Below are positions 1 through 5,390 of a stretch of 7,018 nucleotides of DNA, one piece after another. The notes under the pieces were generated by a model. The model saw nothing but the letters and a program-made list of their open reading frames with translations. It ran no database searches and had not been told where the DNA came from. Source of the DNA: Firmicutes bacterium UBA6811 (GTDB lineage: Bacteria; Bacillota; SHA-98; UBA4971); the NCBI GenBank assembly GCA_002452295.1, contig DKEX01000103.1, positions 1-7,018 of the forward strand. Direction: 5' to 3'. Each line of letters opens with the position of its first letter. The stretch's first letter is position 1. Made by a program: the position numbers and the translations under genes.

Positions 1-458
1 AACGGCTGGCCAGCCGCCTTGAACGTCGCACGCGCGCCGCTGCCGATGGACTTCACCAGGCCAAGCGGATCGCCGAAGCTCGCGAACGCGTAGTCGCCCT
101 CTGTCGCGTCGGTCAGGCTGAGCGCAAGCGGCGCCCCCTTGAAGACGAACAGGTAGTTATCGGCGGCCTGCTTCACCTTCACCACGTTGTTGTCGGAGTA
201 CACAACGAGCGGAACGTGAGCTGACATCAGTTCGCCTTCGGCGAAATCCACGTTCAGGTACAGCGTAGAGAACTTGAGAAGGTCGATTCCCGGTGCCCCA
301 GGTGCTGTGCTCGCCGGGTTCTTCGAGTACAGATTCCCACCGTCATATACTATTTCGCCCACGTACTTGCCGCTCACGCTGAGCGTCGCGCCCATGGCCG
401 GGACGGACATGGCCGCCACCAGGAGAACAGCGAGGACTATTCCCAGGCTTTTCCTCAT
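1..458 (-). CDS. Exported beta-rich envelope protein, N-terminal part (continues past the left edge)
   Basis: The first 152 codons of a gene that runs off the window. The ATG at 456-458 follows a strong AAGGGGGAAAG ribosome binding site at a normal distance. The product starts with a textbook Sec signal peptide: MRKS, a hydrophobic core to about residue 20, and a probable cleavage near residues 23-24 (AMGA/T). The mature part begins TLSVSGKYVGEIVYDGG and continues with short alternating polar/apolar stretches, such as LYLNVDF, AHVPLVVYS and NYLFVFKG, which look like successive beta strands. No lipobox, SLH repeat or enzymatic motif is visible. The alternating strands would suit a beta-barrel or a surface beta-sandwich. 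An outer-membrane barrel of a diderm Bacillota is one reading, but the family cannot be named from this fragment. It has its own promoter and an unusually long structured leader, which suggests a regulated, possibly abundant protein. Export is well supported; function is unknown. Confidence 0.8.
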   Translation of the reverse strand, partial: MRKSLGIVLAVLLVAAMSVPAMGATLSVSGKYVGEIVYDGGNLYSKNPASTAPGAPGIDLLKFSTLYLNVDFAEGELMSAHVPLVVYSDNNVVKVKQAADNYLFVFKGAPLALSLTDATEGDYAFASFGDPLGLVKSIGSGARATFKAAGQP

Positions 459-462
459 TTTC

Positions 463-472
463 TTTCCCCCTT
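463..472 (-). promoter_or_regulatory. Ribosome binding site of the envelope protein gene
   Basis: The minus strand reads AAGGGGGAAA ending 4 nt before the ATG, with the GGGGG core 7 nt away. Its GGGGGAAA (463-470) is perfectly complementary to TTTCCCCC encoded at 505-512 in the same leader, so the site can be buried in an 8-bp helix. Confidence 0.75.
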
Positions 473-604
473 ACTGGTTATTCGTTTGTTTTCGTTGAGA
501 CCCCGGGGGAAACCTCATGTCATGAGTCACCTTGTTTCCTCACGACTTCGCGCGTTCCCCGAGGATCTCCGCTGCATGACTTGTTTCGACGTATGGTGCG
601 ATGA

Positions 605-649
605 AGCTACACGGTATGCATCCATGTTCGTTTACTTAGCCGCGTAGCT
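605..649 (-). repeat. Alternative leader hairpin 2:3 (10-bp inverted repeat)
   Basis: On the minus strand AGCTACGCGG (649-640) can pair with CCGTGTAGCT (614-605): nine Watson-Crick pairs and one G-U, with a 25-nt loop. It uses the same bases as the 3' arm of the 636-688 hairpin, so the two cannot coexist. Confidence 0.5.
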
Positions 650-688
650 AACCTTGGGGTTTCACCTCCTTTCTGACTACGTGGCTAA
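636..688 (-). repeat. Leader hairpin 1:2 (12-bp inverted repeat)
   Basis: TTAGCCGCGTAG (636-647) and CTACGTGGCTAA (677-688) are inverted repeats with 11 of 12 positions paired. The odd pair is A-C in the minus-strand RNA and G-U in the plus-strand RNA. The 29-nt loop contains the AAAGGAGGTGA run. Outside the stem, GTTCG and the CAAAC end of the GAACGCAAAC run can extend pairing imperfectly. Confidence 0.6.
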
Positions 689-704
689 ACTTGAACGCAA
701 ACAT
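648..704 (-). CDS. Possible 18-residue leader peptide (uORF)
   Basis: The minus strand reads ATG at 704-702, then MFAFKFSHVVRKEVKPQG and a TAG at 650-648. A GGAG lies 4 nt upstream (709-712), a rather short spacing, and the start falls about 22 nt after the predicted transcription start. The notable point is its fit to the leader structure. The coding part covers segment 1 of the hairpin and the stop codon lies exactly at the 5' edge of segment 2, so a translating or terminating ribosome would decide which helix can form. The peptide is basic in its second half and matches no leader peptide I know. A random 18-codon ORF is not rare, so the case rests on position, not on the peptide. Confidence 0.3.
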   Translation of the reverse strand: MFAFKFSHVVRKEVKPQG

Positions 705-732
705 AAGGCTCCAGAACCGGGCTTCTTTTCCA

Positions 733-761
733 ATGCTATAGGGGCCTTGCTGGGATGTCAA
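733..761 (-). promoter_or_regulatory. Sigma-A-type promoter of the envelope gene
   Basis: On the minus strand a perfect -35 TTGACA (761-756) is followed after 17 nt by TAGCAT (738-733), which keeps 4 of 6 consensus bases. The overlapping TATAGC (740-735) at 15 nt is an alternative -10. Predicted transcription start is near 726. It lies downstream of polA, so the envelope gene does not depend on polA transcription. Confidence 0.65.
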
Positions 762-836
762 TGATTTCTTTCGGCTCCACCCTGCCCCTACTATTCTACA
801 CGATGCCAAATTCTCCTTCTGCACCTTGAGGCCGAT

Positions 837-3704
837 TCAAACATTTATTGCGGAGAGCCCCGCGAGATCGAGCCAGTTGGGCCCCGCCTTGACGTCCACC
901 TTCAAGGGGACGTCAAGCGTCACGGCCTCCTCCATGGTCGTTCTCACGAGCGCCGCCACCTCACGAAGCTCGCCCTCTGGCACCTCGAAGACCAGCTCGT
1001 CGTGGACCTGGAGGATCATCCGGCTCGATAGCCCCCGCCTGGCGATCTCTCTGTGGACGCTCACCATAGCTAGCTTGATGATGTCCGCCGCAGTGCCCTG
1101 GATGGGCGTGTTCATGGCCGTCCTCTCGGCGAATTTCCTTGCAGGCACGTTCCTGCTGTTGAGATCTGGCAGGTACCGCCGCCTGTTCAGGAGCGTGGTG
1201 ACGTAGCCGTCGCGCCGTGCCGCCTCCACCACCTCGTCCAGGTACTTCTTCACCCCTCGGTAGTGCCGGAAATACGCGTCTATGAACTTGCCCGCCTCTC
1301 TCCTCGAGATCCCCACGCCCTTCGCGAGGCCGAAGTCGCTGATACCGTACACTATGCCGAAGTTCACGGCTTTGGCCCTGCTCCTCATCTCGGGAGTCAC
1401 GTCATGGATGTCCACGCCGAAGACCGACGCCGCGGTGCGGGCGTGGATGTCCTCGTCGCGGCGGAACGACTCCACGAGCGCTTCGTCTTGCGAGAAGTGC
1501 GCGAGAACCCGAAGCTCGATCTGGGAGTAGTCCGCGCTCAGTATAAGACTATGCGCCTTGCCCGGAACGAACACCGCGCGGATGCGACGCCCCTCTTCCT
1601 TCCGGATTGGTATGTTCTGGAGGTTGGGATCGCTGCTGGAAAGCCTGCCTGTCGCCGTGACGGTCTGGTTGAACGTCGTGTGGATGCGCCCGCTAGCAGG
1701 GTTTATGAGGGATGCCAGCGCGTCGGCGTAAGTTCCCTTGAGTTTCGCGATCTCGCGGTATTCCACGATCTTCGCGGCTATGTGATGCCGCGACGAAAGC
1801 TCGTCCAGCACCTCGGCATCTGTGGAGTAGCCGGTCTTCGTCTTCTTCACCGCGGGCAGGCCCAGCTTCTCGAAGAGGATGTGGCCAAGTTGCTTCGGAG
1901 AGTTGATGTTGAACTCCTCTCCGGCAAGCCGGTATATCTCCTGCTCGAGCCCGGCCATGCGCTCCGCCATGTCACGTGAAAGGCGGCCGAGGCCCTCCGG
2001 GTCCACCGCAACGCCTGCCGTCTCCATGTCGGCAAGCACCGCGACCAGCGGCATCTCCACCTGGCAGAAGAGCTTCTGCATGCCGAGGTCCACGAGCTTC
2101 CTCGTGAGCACCTGCCGGAGGCGCGGAAGCCACATGAGGCCGGAGCAGACGGCATCCCTCACCCCGTCGGCCTGTGCCTCGGCGATGCTCCTCGGAAGCC
2201 CGCCTCGCCCTGCGCGCGAGAAGAGCCCGGCGACGGACGGCACGTCCTCTCCGAGCTGGTCCCGGATCACATGCTCGAGACCGCTCCGCCGCTCGGGGTT
2301 GACGAGGTAGGCGCCGATCATGGTGTCGAAATACAGCCCCGCAAGCTCGACGTCCCGCCTGCGCAGGTGAATCATCTTGGGCTTCGCGTCGTGACAGATC
2401 TTGGAGATGCTACCGTCTTCAAAGACAGGCCTCAGAATCTCGAGGGCGGCCGCCTCCGAGAGAGCAGGCGCCCCGAGGTATGAGTGGGCAAACGGCAGGT
2501 AGAACGCCTTCCCGTCGGGGACGGCGAATGCCATCCCGACTAGACCCGCGCGCATCGAGTCCGGACCATCGGCCACGATGTCAAATGTGAAATCCTTCGC
2601 CCCGGCAAGGTCGCGCGCAAGCGCCCGGGCGCCGTCGAGGTCGGCCACGGTCACGCACCGGCCGCCGCCCGCGCCTTCACGCGCACCCGTGGGCTCGCTG
2701 GCCTCCGCGCGTGCTCCCTCACCTGGTCCCGCGCCTGCGCCGATCCGTGTCCCCGCCCCCTCGCCAGGGCATGCCTCGTACCCATCGAAAAGGCTCCCCA
2801 TGGACGGATGCGCCCCGGGCTCCTCGCGCGGGATCCTCGGTTCGAAGCGCCGTAGCAGGCTGCGGAACTCAAGGCGCCGAAAGAGGGCGACAAGCCTCGC
2901 GTAGTCCGGCTCCTCCAGCCGGCGCTTCTCGATGTCGAACTCGATGGGAACCTCCCGGTCTATCGTGGACAGCCTCTTCGAAAGCTCGGCCTTGTCCGCA
3001 TGCTGCCGGATGAGGTCGCGCGCACGCGCAGGCTCCACCCTCTCGATCTCCCGGAGGATGTCCTCCACGCCGCCGATGCTCCGGATGAGCTTCACCGCGG
3101 TCTTCTCGCCGATCCCAGGCACGCCGGGGATGTTGTCGGAGGCGTCGCCGGCGAGGCCCTTCAGGTCGGGCACCTGGCCAGGCGCGATCCCGAACCTTTC
3201 CTTCACCGCGGCCTCGTCGAACGTCTCGATCTCGCTTATGCCCTTCCTCGTTATCATGGCCCGGGTGAGCGGCGACACAAGCTGCAGGGTATCCTTGTCC
3301 CCCGTCACTATGAGGGACTCATACCCCGCCTCCTCGGCCTTCTTCGTCACCGTGCCGATGATGTCGTCGGCCTCGTAGCCGTCGATCTCCAGAACCGGGG
3401 CACGAAATGCCTCCATAAGCTCCTTTATGAGCGGCATCTGCGAAGCAAGTTCGTCGGGCATGCCCTTTCGGGTCGCCTTGTAGCCGTCGTACTGGAGATG
3501 TCTGAAAGTCGGCGCCGCCCTGTCGAACGCCACGGCAAGGAGGTCGGGCTTCTCCTCGTCGATGAGGCGCAAGAGCATGTTGGCGAAGCCATACACTGCG
3601 TTGGTGCGCTCGCCGCTCTTCGTGCTGAGGTCGGCCTGGATGGCGTAGAATGCGCGGTTTGCGAGGCTGTTGCCGTCGATGATCACGAGTTTCTTCCGTG
3701 CCAT
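837..3704 (-). CDS. polA: DNA polymerase I (family A)
   Basis: Full-length DNA polymerase I of 955 residues. It fills gaps and removes RNA primers in lagging-strand synthesis and excision repair. Residues 1-290 form the 5' nuclease: acidic residues D10 (DGNSL), D61 (AFDR), YEADD at 110-114, GDKD at 135-138, and GDASDN followed by the helix-hairpin-helix GVPGIGEKTA. A Gly/Ala-rich linker (about 308-349) leads to a 3'-5' exonuclease-like domain (about 350-545) that lacks its metal ligands: the DxE motif reads DIV and the second Asp is replaced in AKPKM. The polymerase domain has TGRLSSSDPNLQNIPIR, motif A DYSQIELR (D725, E730), motif B with K778, F782 and Y786, and motif C VHDE (D902, E903). 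I chose the ATG at 3704, which starts MARKKLVIIDG as the family does and has a GGGCGGGGG run upstream. An in-frame GTG at 3782 would add 26 unusual residues and has no good ribosome binding site. Confidence 0.97.
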   Translation of the reverse strand: MARKKLVIIDGNSLANRAFYAIQADLSTKSGERTNAVYGFANMLLRLIDEEKPDLLAVAFDRAAPTFRHLQYDGYKATRKGMPDELASQMPLIKELMEAFRAPVLEIDGYEADDIIGTVTKKAEEAGYESLIVTGDKDTLQLVSPLTRAMITRKGISEIETFDEAAVKERFGIAPGQVPDLKGLAGDASDNIPGVPGIGEKTAVKLIRSIGGVEDILREIERVEPARARDLIRQHADKAELSKRLSTIDREVPIEFDIEKRRLEEPDYARLVALFRRLEFRSLLRRFEPRIPREEPGAHPSMGSLFDGYEACPGEGAGTRIGAGAGPGEGARAEASEPTGAREGAGGGRCVTVADLDGARALARDLAGAKDFTFDIVADGPDSMRAGLVGMAFAVPDGKAFYLPFAHSYLGAPALSEAAALEILRPVFEDGSISKICHDAKPKMIHLRRRDVELAGLYFDTMIGAYLVNPERRSGLEHVIRDQLGEDVPSVAGLFSRAGRGGLPRSIAEAQADGVRDAVCSGLMWLPRLRQVLTRKLVDLGMQKLFCQVEMPLVAVLADMETAGVAVDPEGLGRLSRDMAERMAGLEQEIYRLAGEEFNINSPKQLGHILFEKLGLPAVKKTKTGYSTDAEVLDELSSRHHIAAKIVEYREIAKLKGTYADALASLINPASGRIHTTFNQTVTATGRLSSSDPNLQNIPIRKEEGRRIRAVFVPGKAHSLILSADYSQIELRVLAHFSQDEALVESFRRDEDIHARTAASVFGVDIHDVTPEMRSRAKAVNFGIVYGISDFGLAKGVGISRREAGKFIDAYFRHYRGVKKYLDEVVEAARRDGYVTTLLNRRRYLPDLNSRNVPARKFAERTAMNTPIQGTAADIIKLAMVSVHREIARRGLSSRMILQVHDELVFEVPEGELREVAALVRTTMEEAVTLDVPLKVDVKAGPNWLDLAGLSAINV

Positions 3705-3718
3705 GTCGATGCCCCCGC

Positions 3719-3732
3719 CCGGTCTGGACCGG
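3719..3732. repeat. Small inverted repeat in the polA leader
   Basis: CCGGTC tg GACCGG lies about 14 nt upstream of the polA ATG. The same CCGGTC/GACCGG arms occur at 3859-3874 around a different spacer. It could form a short hairpin just upstream of the polA ribosome binding site, or be a protein-binding palindrome. No function can be assigned. Confidence 0.4.
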
Positions 3733-3737
3733 CCTGG

Positions 3738-3744
3738 ATTAGTA
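3738..3744 (-). promoter_or_regulatory. Weak -10-like element that could serve polA
   Basis: The minus strand reads TACTAAT 33 nt before the polA ATG, but no convincing -35 lies 16-18 nt further upstream. polA needs its own promoter if the terminator at 3810-3863 is efficient, and this is the best candidate in the 105 nt between. If it is used, the GTG at 3782 cannot be the start. Confidence 0.2.
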
Positions 3745-3809
3745 TGCGCCCGGCCTACAGGAATCATCAGTTTCTTCCTCACATGCCGCGAGATTCCTGC
3801 ACGACATGG

Positions 3810-3863
3810 AAAAACCGGCGCCAGCCCCTTCCCATCTCTGGTTGGTGCGGGGCTGGCACCGGT
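3810..3863 (-). terminator. Intrinsic terminator of the SLH protein gene
   Basis: On the minus strand ACCGGTGCCAGCCCC (3863-3849) pairs with GGGGCTGGCGCCGGT (3828-3814). All 15 positions pair, 14 Watson-Crick and one U-G, around a 20-nt loop, and a TTTTT run (3814-3810) overlaps the end of the stem. On the plus strand the odd pair would be C-A and no T-run follows, so the orientation is clear. It lies 76 nt after the SLH gene stop codon and separates that gene from polA. Confidence 0.85.
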
Positions 3864-3907
3864 CGTCGGACCGGGTCGTGCCCGACCCTTGCGGTCGGCG
3901 TACGACC
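3859..3907. repeat. Cluster of three short hairpins built on GGTCG/CGACC arms
   Basis: Three inverted repeats follow one another: CCGGTC gtcg GACCGG (3859-3874), GGGTCG tgcc CGACCC (3873-3888) and GGTCG gcgta CGACC (3893-3907). The first shares five bases with an arm of the terminator, so the two structures compete. They lie between the SLH gene stop and its terminator. They may protect the 3' end of the message or be extragenic palindromes. Confidence 0.5.
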
Positions 3908-3938
3908 TGTCAGTTTGGCAGCAGAATCGCGAGTGTGG

Positions 3939-5207
3939 CTAGAGGTTCAGGATTTTGGCCAACAGGTACTGCGCCACCTCGATCTCTCCGTAGGTCTTCG
4001 CAAGCTTCCAGTCCTGGTTGAGGACGGCCGTAACGAGGTCAGCCGAAATGCCGAGCTCCGCCGACAGCGCGTCAGCAAGGCGCTTCTTCGCGAGGTCGCC
4101 GAGCTCGTTCCAGTTCTGGTTGATCAGGCTCGTCGCCTCCTCTTCGGTAAGGCCCCGCTCCACAAGCCGCTCCACGAGCCTCGGCTGGAGCCCATCCTTC
4201 ACTGAGTTCCAGTCACCGCGCGCGAGGGCCTCGACGTCAGATGGAGCGAGCGTGCCCTTCGACAGGATGCTCACCTTGGTCGTCACGTCGTCCTTTGTGA
4301 CCAGGCCCTTTGCTTTGATGAATTTGGGTTCGCCCGTCGCGTCGGCCACCACGTAGACGCCATCGCCGCGCAGGAGCCTGTCCAGGCTGGTGGCGACGCT
4401 GTTCCTGTATATCTGGGTATCGAGGCCGACCGTCACAGTCTGGTCGGTGTTCCCCGGCGTGGTGACGGTGAGCAAGCCCTCGCGCGTGTCCACGCGCGCG
4501 AGCTTGCCCTCGGTGATCTTGAGGTCGATGAGCGACTTCACCATCCACGCCGTCTCGGCCCTCGTGGTTGCGACATCAGGCTCGAAGACCACGCCGAAGT
4601 GGACGGGCAGTATCCCGAGGCTGTGCGCGGTCTCCACCGCCCGGAACGCCCAGTGACCGGGGCCAACGTCCTCGAAGCTGGGCATGGGCTGCTCGAGCGA
4701 GTCCATCTTGTCAGCGAGCTTCACCGCGCGCACAAGCATCGTCACCATCTCGGCTCGCGTGATGTGCCTGTCTGGCTTGAACGTGCCGTCGGGGTAGCCC
4801 GAGACAATCCCTGCCTCGGTGAGGGCGGTGATATAGGCCTTCCCCCAGTTGCTCTTGATGTCGCGGAACCTGGGCTCGCCCGTGGGGCGTATAGCGAAGG
4901 CTCTCGCCATCATCTTCGCGAACTCGGCGCGGGTGACGGGGTTCTCCGGCTTGAACGTCCCGTCGGGGTAGCCCGCGATTATCCCCTCGTCCACGAGAGA
5001 CGCGATGGCGTCCTGCGCCCAGCAGAACTCGACGTCCTTTAGCTGAGCTGCTGCTCTCACGGGCGTAGCCGCTCCGAGCCCGACGAGCGCGGCGAGCGCA
5101 AGCGCAGTGAATACCGCCACCGCGAGCGGCGCGAACGCACATCGAGCAAGCCTGCCGTGGGGCGAGGAGATGCGCGTCACAAACATCCCGTCGTGTGTGT
5201 GCTTCAA
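3939..5207 (-). CDS. Secreted protein with three SLH domains and a repeated helical C-terminal domain
   Basis: A 422-residue protein from the TTG at 5207, the start best placed behind AGGGAGGGA (5223-5215). In-frame GTG at 5252 and ATG at 5186 are alternatives with weaker sites. A basic N-terminus and a hydrophobic stretch (about 23-47) ending PVRA/AAQ (about 53) look like a long signal peptide. Three SLH domains follow at about 55-103, 113-163 and 177-227, with the expected pieces: GIIAGYPDGTFKPENPVTRAEF, GIVSGYPDGTFKPDRHITRAEM and a more divergent third with TTRAET. SLH triplets bind pyruvylated secondary wall polymer or peptidoglycan, so the protein should be fixed to the cell wall or, in a diderm, tether the outer layer. 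Residues about 235-300 look like a small beta domain, perhaps of the DUF5666 kind, a tentative match. The last ~95 residues are helical, with a repeat near W333, W366 and W400. The gene has its own terminator; the effector role is unknown. Confidence 0.92.
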   Translation of the reverse strand: MKHTHDGMFVTRISSPHGRLARCAFAPLAVAVFTALALAALVGLGAATPVRAAAQLKDVEFCWAQDAIASLVDEGIIAGYPDGTFKPENPVTRAEFAKMMARAFAIRPTGEPRFRDIKSNWGKAYITALTEAGIVSGYPDGTFKPDRHITRAEMVTMLVRAVKLADKMDSLEQPMPSFEDVGPGHWAFRAVETAHSLGILPVHFGVVFEPDVATTRAETAWMVKSLIDLKITEGKLARVDTREGLLTVTTPGNTDQTVTVGLDTQIYRNSVATSLDRLLRGDGVYVVADATGEPKFIKAKGLVTKDDVTTKVSILSKGTLAPSDVEALARGDWNSVKDGLQPRLVERLVERGLTEEEATSLINQNWNELGDLAKKRLADALSAELGISADLVTAVLNQDWKLAKTYGEIEVAQYLLAKILNL

Positions 5208-5211
5208 GGAT

Positions 5212-5295
5212 GAGTCCCTCCCTGTGTGGGTGGTTCGGTGTGCGCCCGCCACAGCGCCAGGCCCGTAAGGGGTAGTCCCCTTGTGTGGGTGGCTC
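5212..5295 (-). repeat. Two copies of a ~22-nt element that includes the SLH ribosome binding site
   Basis: The minus strand has CCACCCACACAGGGAGGGACTC ending at 5212 and CCACCCACACAAGGGGACT ending at 5275, about 60 nt apart. The downstream copy is the SLH ribosome binding site. The upstream copy has an SD-like AAGGGG that lies in a 6-bp hairpin, AAGGGG/CCCCTT with a 4-nt loop (5267-5282), and no ORF follows it. Confidence 0.5.
5215..5223 (-). promoter_or_regulatory. Ribosome binding site deciding the TTG start of the SLH gene
   Basis: The minus strand reads AGGGAGGGA 7 nt before the TTG at 5207, with the GGAGG core about 9 nt away. Neither the upstream GTG (5252) nor the ATG (5186) has a comparable site. 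The sequence lies within a directly repeated element, see 5212-5295. Confidence 0.6.
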
Positions 5296-5310
5296 TGCAG
5301 GTGGGCGCGA

Positions 5311-5390
5311 TCCTGCTATCCTGCGGCTGCTGAATGGATCGTGATCCCACTGTCCTGCTGCTGGATGGGTCATGATCTCATTATCCTGCT
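5311..5390 (-). repeat. Degenerate short tandem repeats upstream of the SLH gene
   Basis: On the plus strand TCCTGC recurs at 5311, 5319, 5353 and 5384. The last three head similar units of 34 and 31 nt, each followed by a GCTG-type run, a GGAT/GGGT and TGATC. They overlap the candidate promoter and the early transcribed leader. They may be regulator sites or decayed duplications. Confidence 0.4.

Larger units (their letters stand above)
459..726 (-). promoter_or_regulatory. Long structured 5' leader of the envelope gene, candidate cis-regulatory RNA
   Basis: This is the predicted leader from the promoter at 733-761 to the ATG at 458, about 268 nt. Read 5' to 3' on the minus strand it holds, in order: an 18-codon uORF (704-648); segment 1 (688-677); a strong Shine-Dalgarno-like run (672-662); segment 2 (650-636), which pairs with segment 1 or with segment 3; segment 3 (614-605); GGAAAC (539-534), which can pair with GTTTCC (513-508) around a CTCATG/CATGAG helix; and TTTCCCCC (512-505), which can instead pair with the ribosome binding site (470-463). 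The two pairings of 505-513 exclude each other, as do the two pairings of segment 2. There is no U-run terminator, so any control would be translational or Rho-dependent. I compared it from memory with GEMM-I and ydaO-type riboswitches and saw no match. The complementarities are visible; the switching function is inferred. Confidence 0.5.

Noticed and set aside
527..625. 32-codon minus-strand ORF in the leader, starting MDAYRVASS
   Set aside because: No ribosome binding site lies within 15 nt of its ATG and the composition is unremarkable. Its stop lies near the anti-sequestor, which I treat as coincidence.
459..726. Known riboswitch (GEMM-I, ydaO/c-di-AMP, SAM) or T-box leader
   Set aside because: I could not find the conserved core sequences of these classes, nor a T-box TGGNACC-type motif, from memory. 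An Infernal scan against Rfam would be decisive.
762..836. Terminator after polA
   Set aside because: No stable stem with a T-run is visible between the polA stop and the downstream promoter, so none is annotated.
1263..1979. Plus-strand ORF of 238 codons inside polA
   Set aside because: It lies opposite the conserved polymerase motifs A and B; an antisense shadow.
3000..4205. Plus-strand ORF of 401 codons across the start of polA, the terminator and the end of the SLH gene
   Set aside because: It is antisense to conserved 5' nuclease motifs and runs through the terminator hairpin. It has no recognisable domain.
4711..5373. Minus-strand ORF of 220 codons overlapping the SLH gene in another frame
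   Set aside because: It overlaps the SLH domains out of frame and its product is Arg/Gly-rich without motifs.
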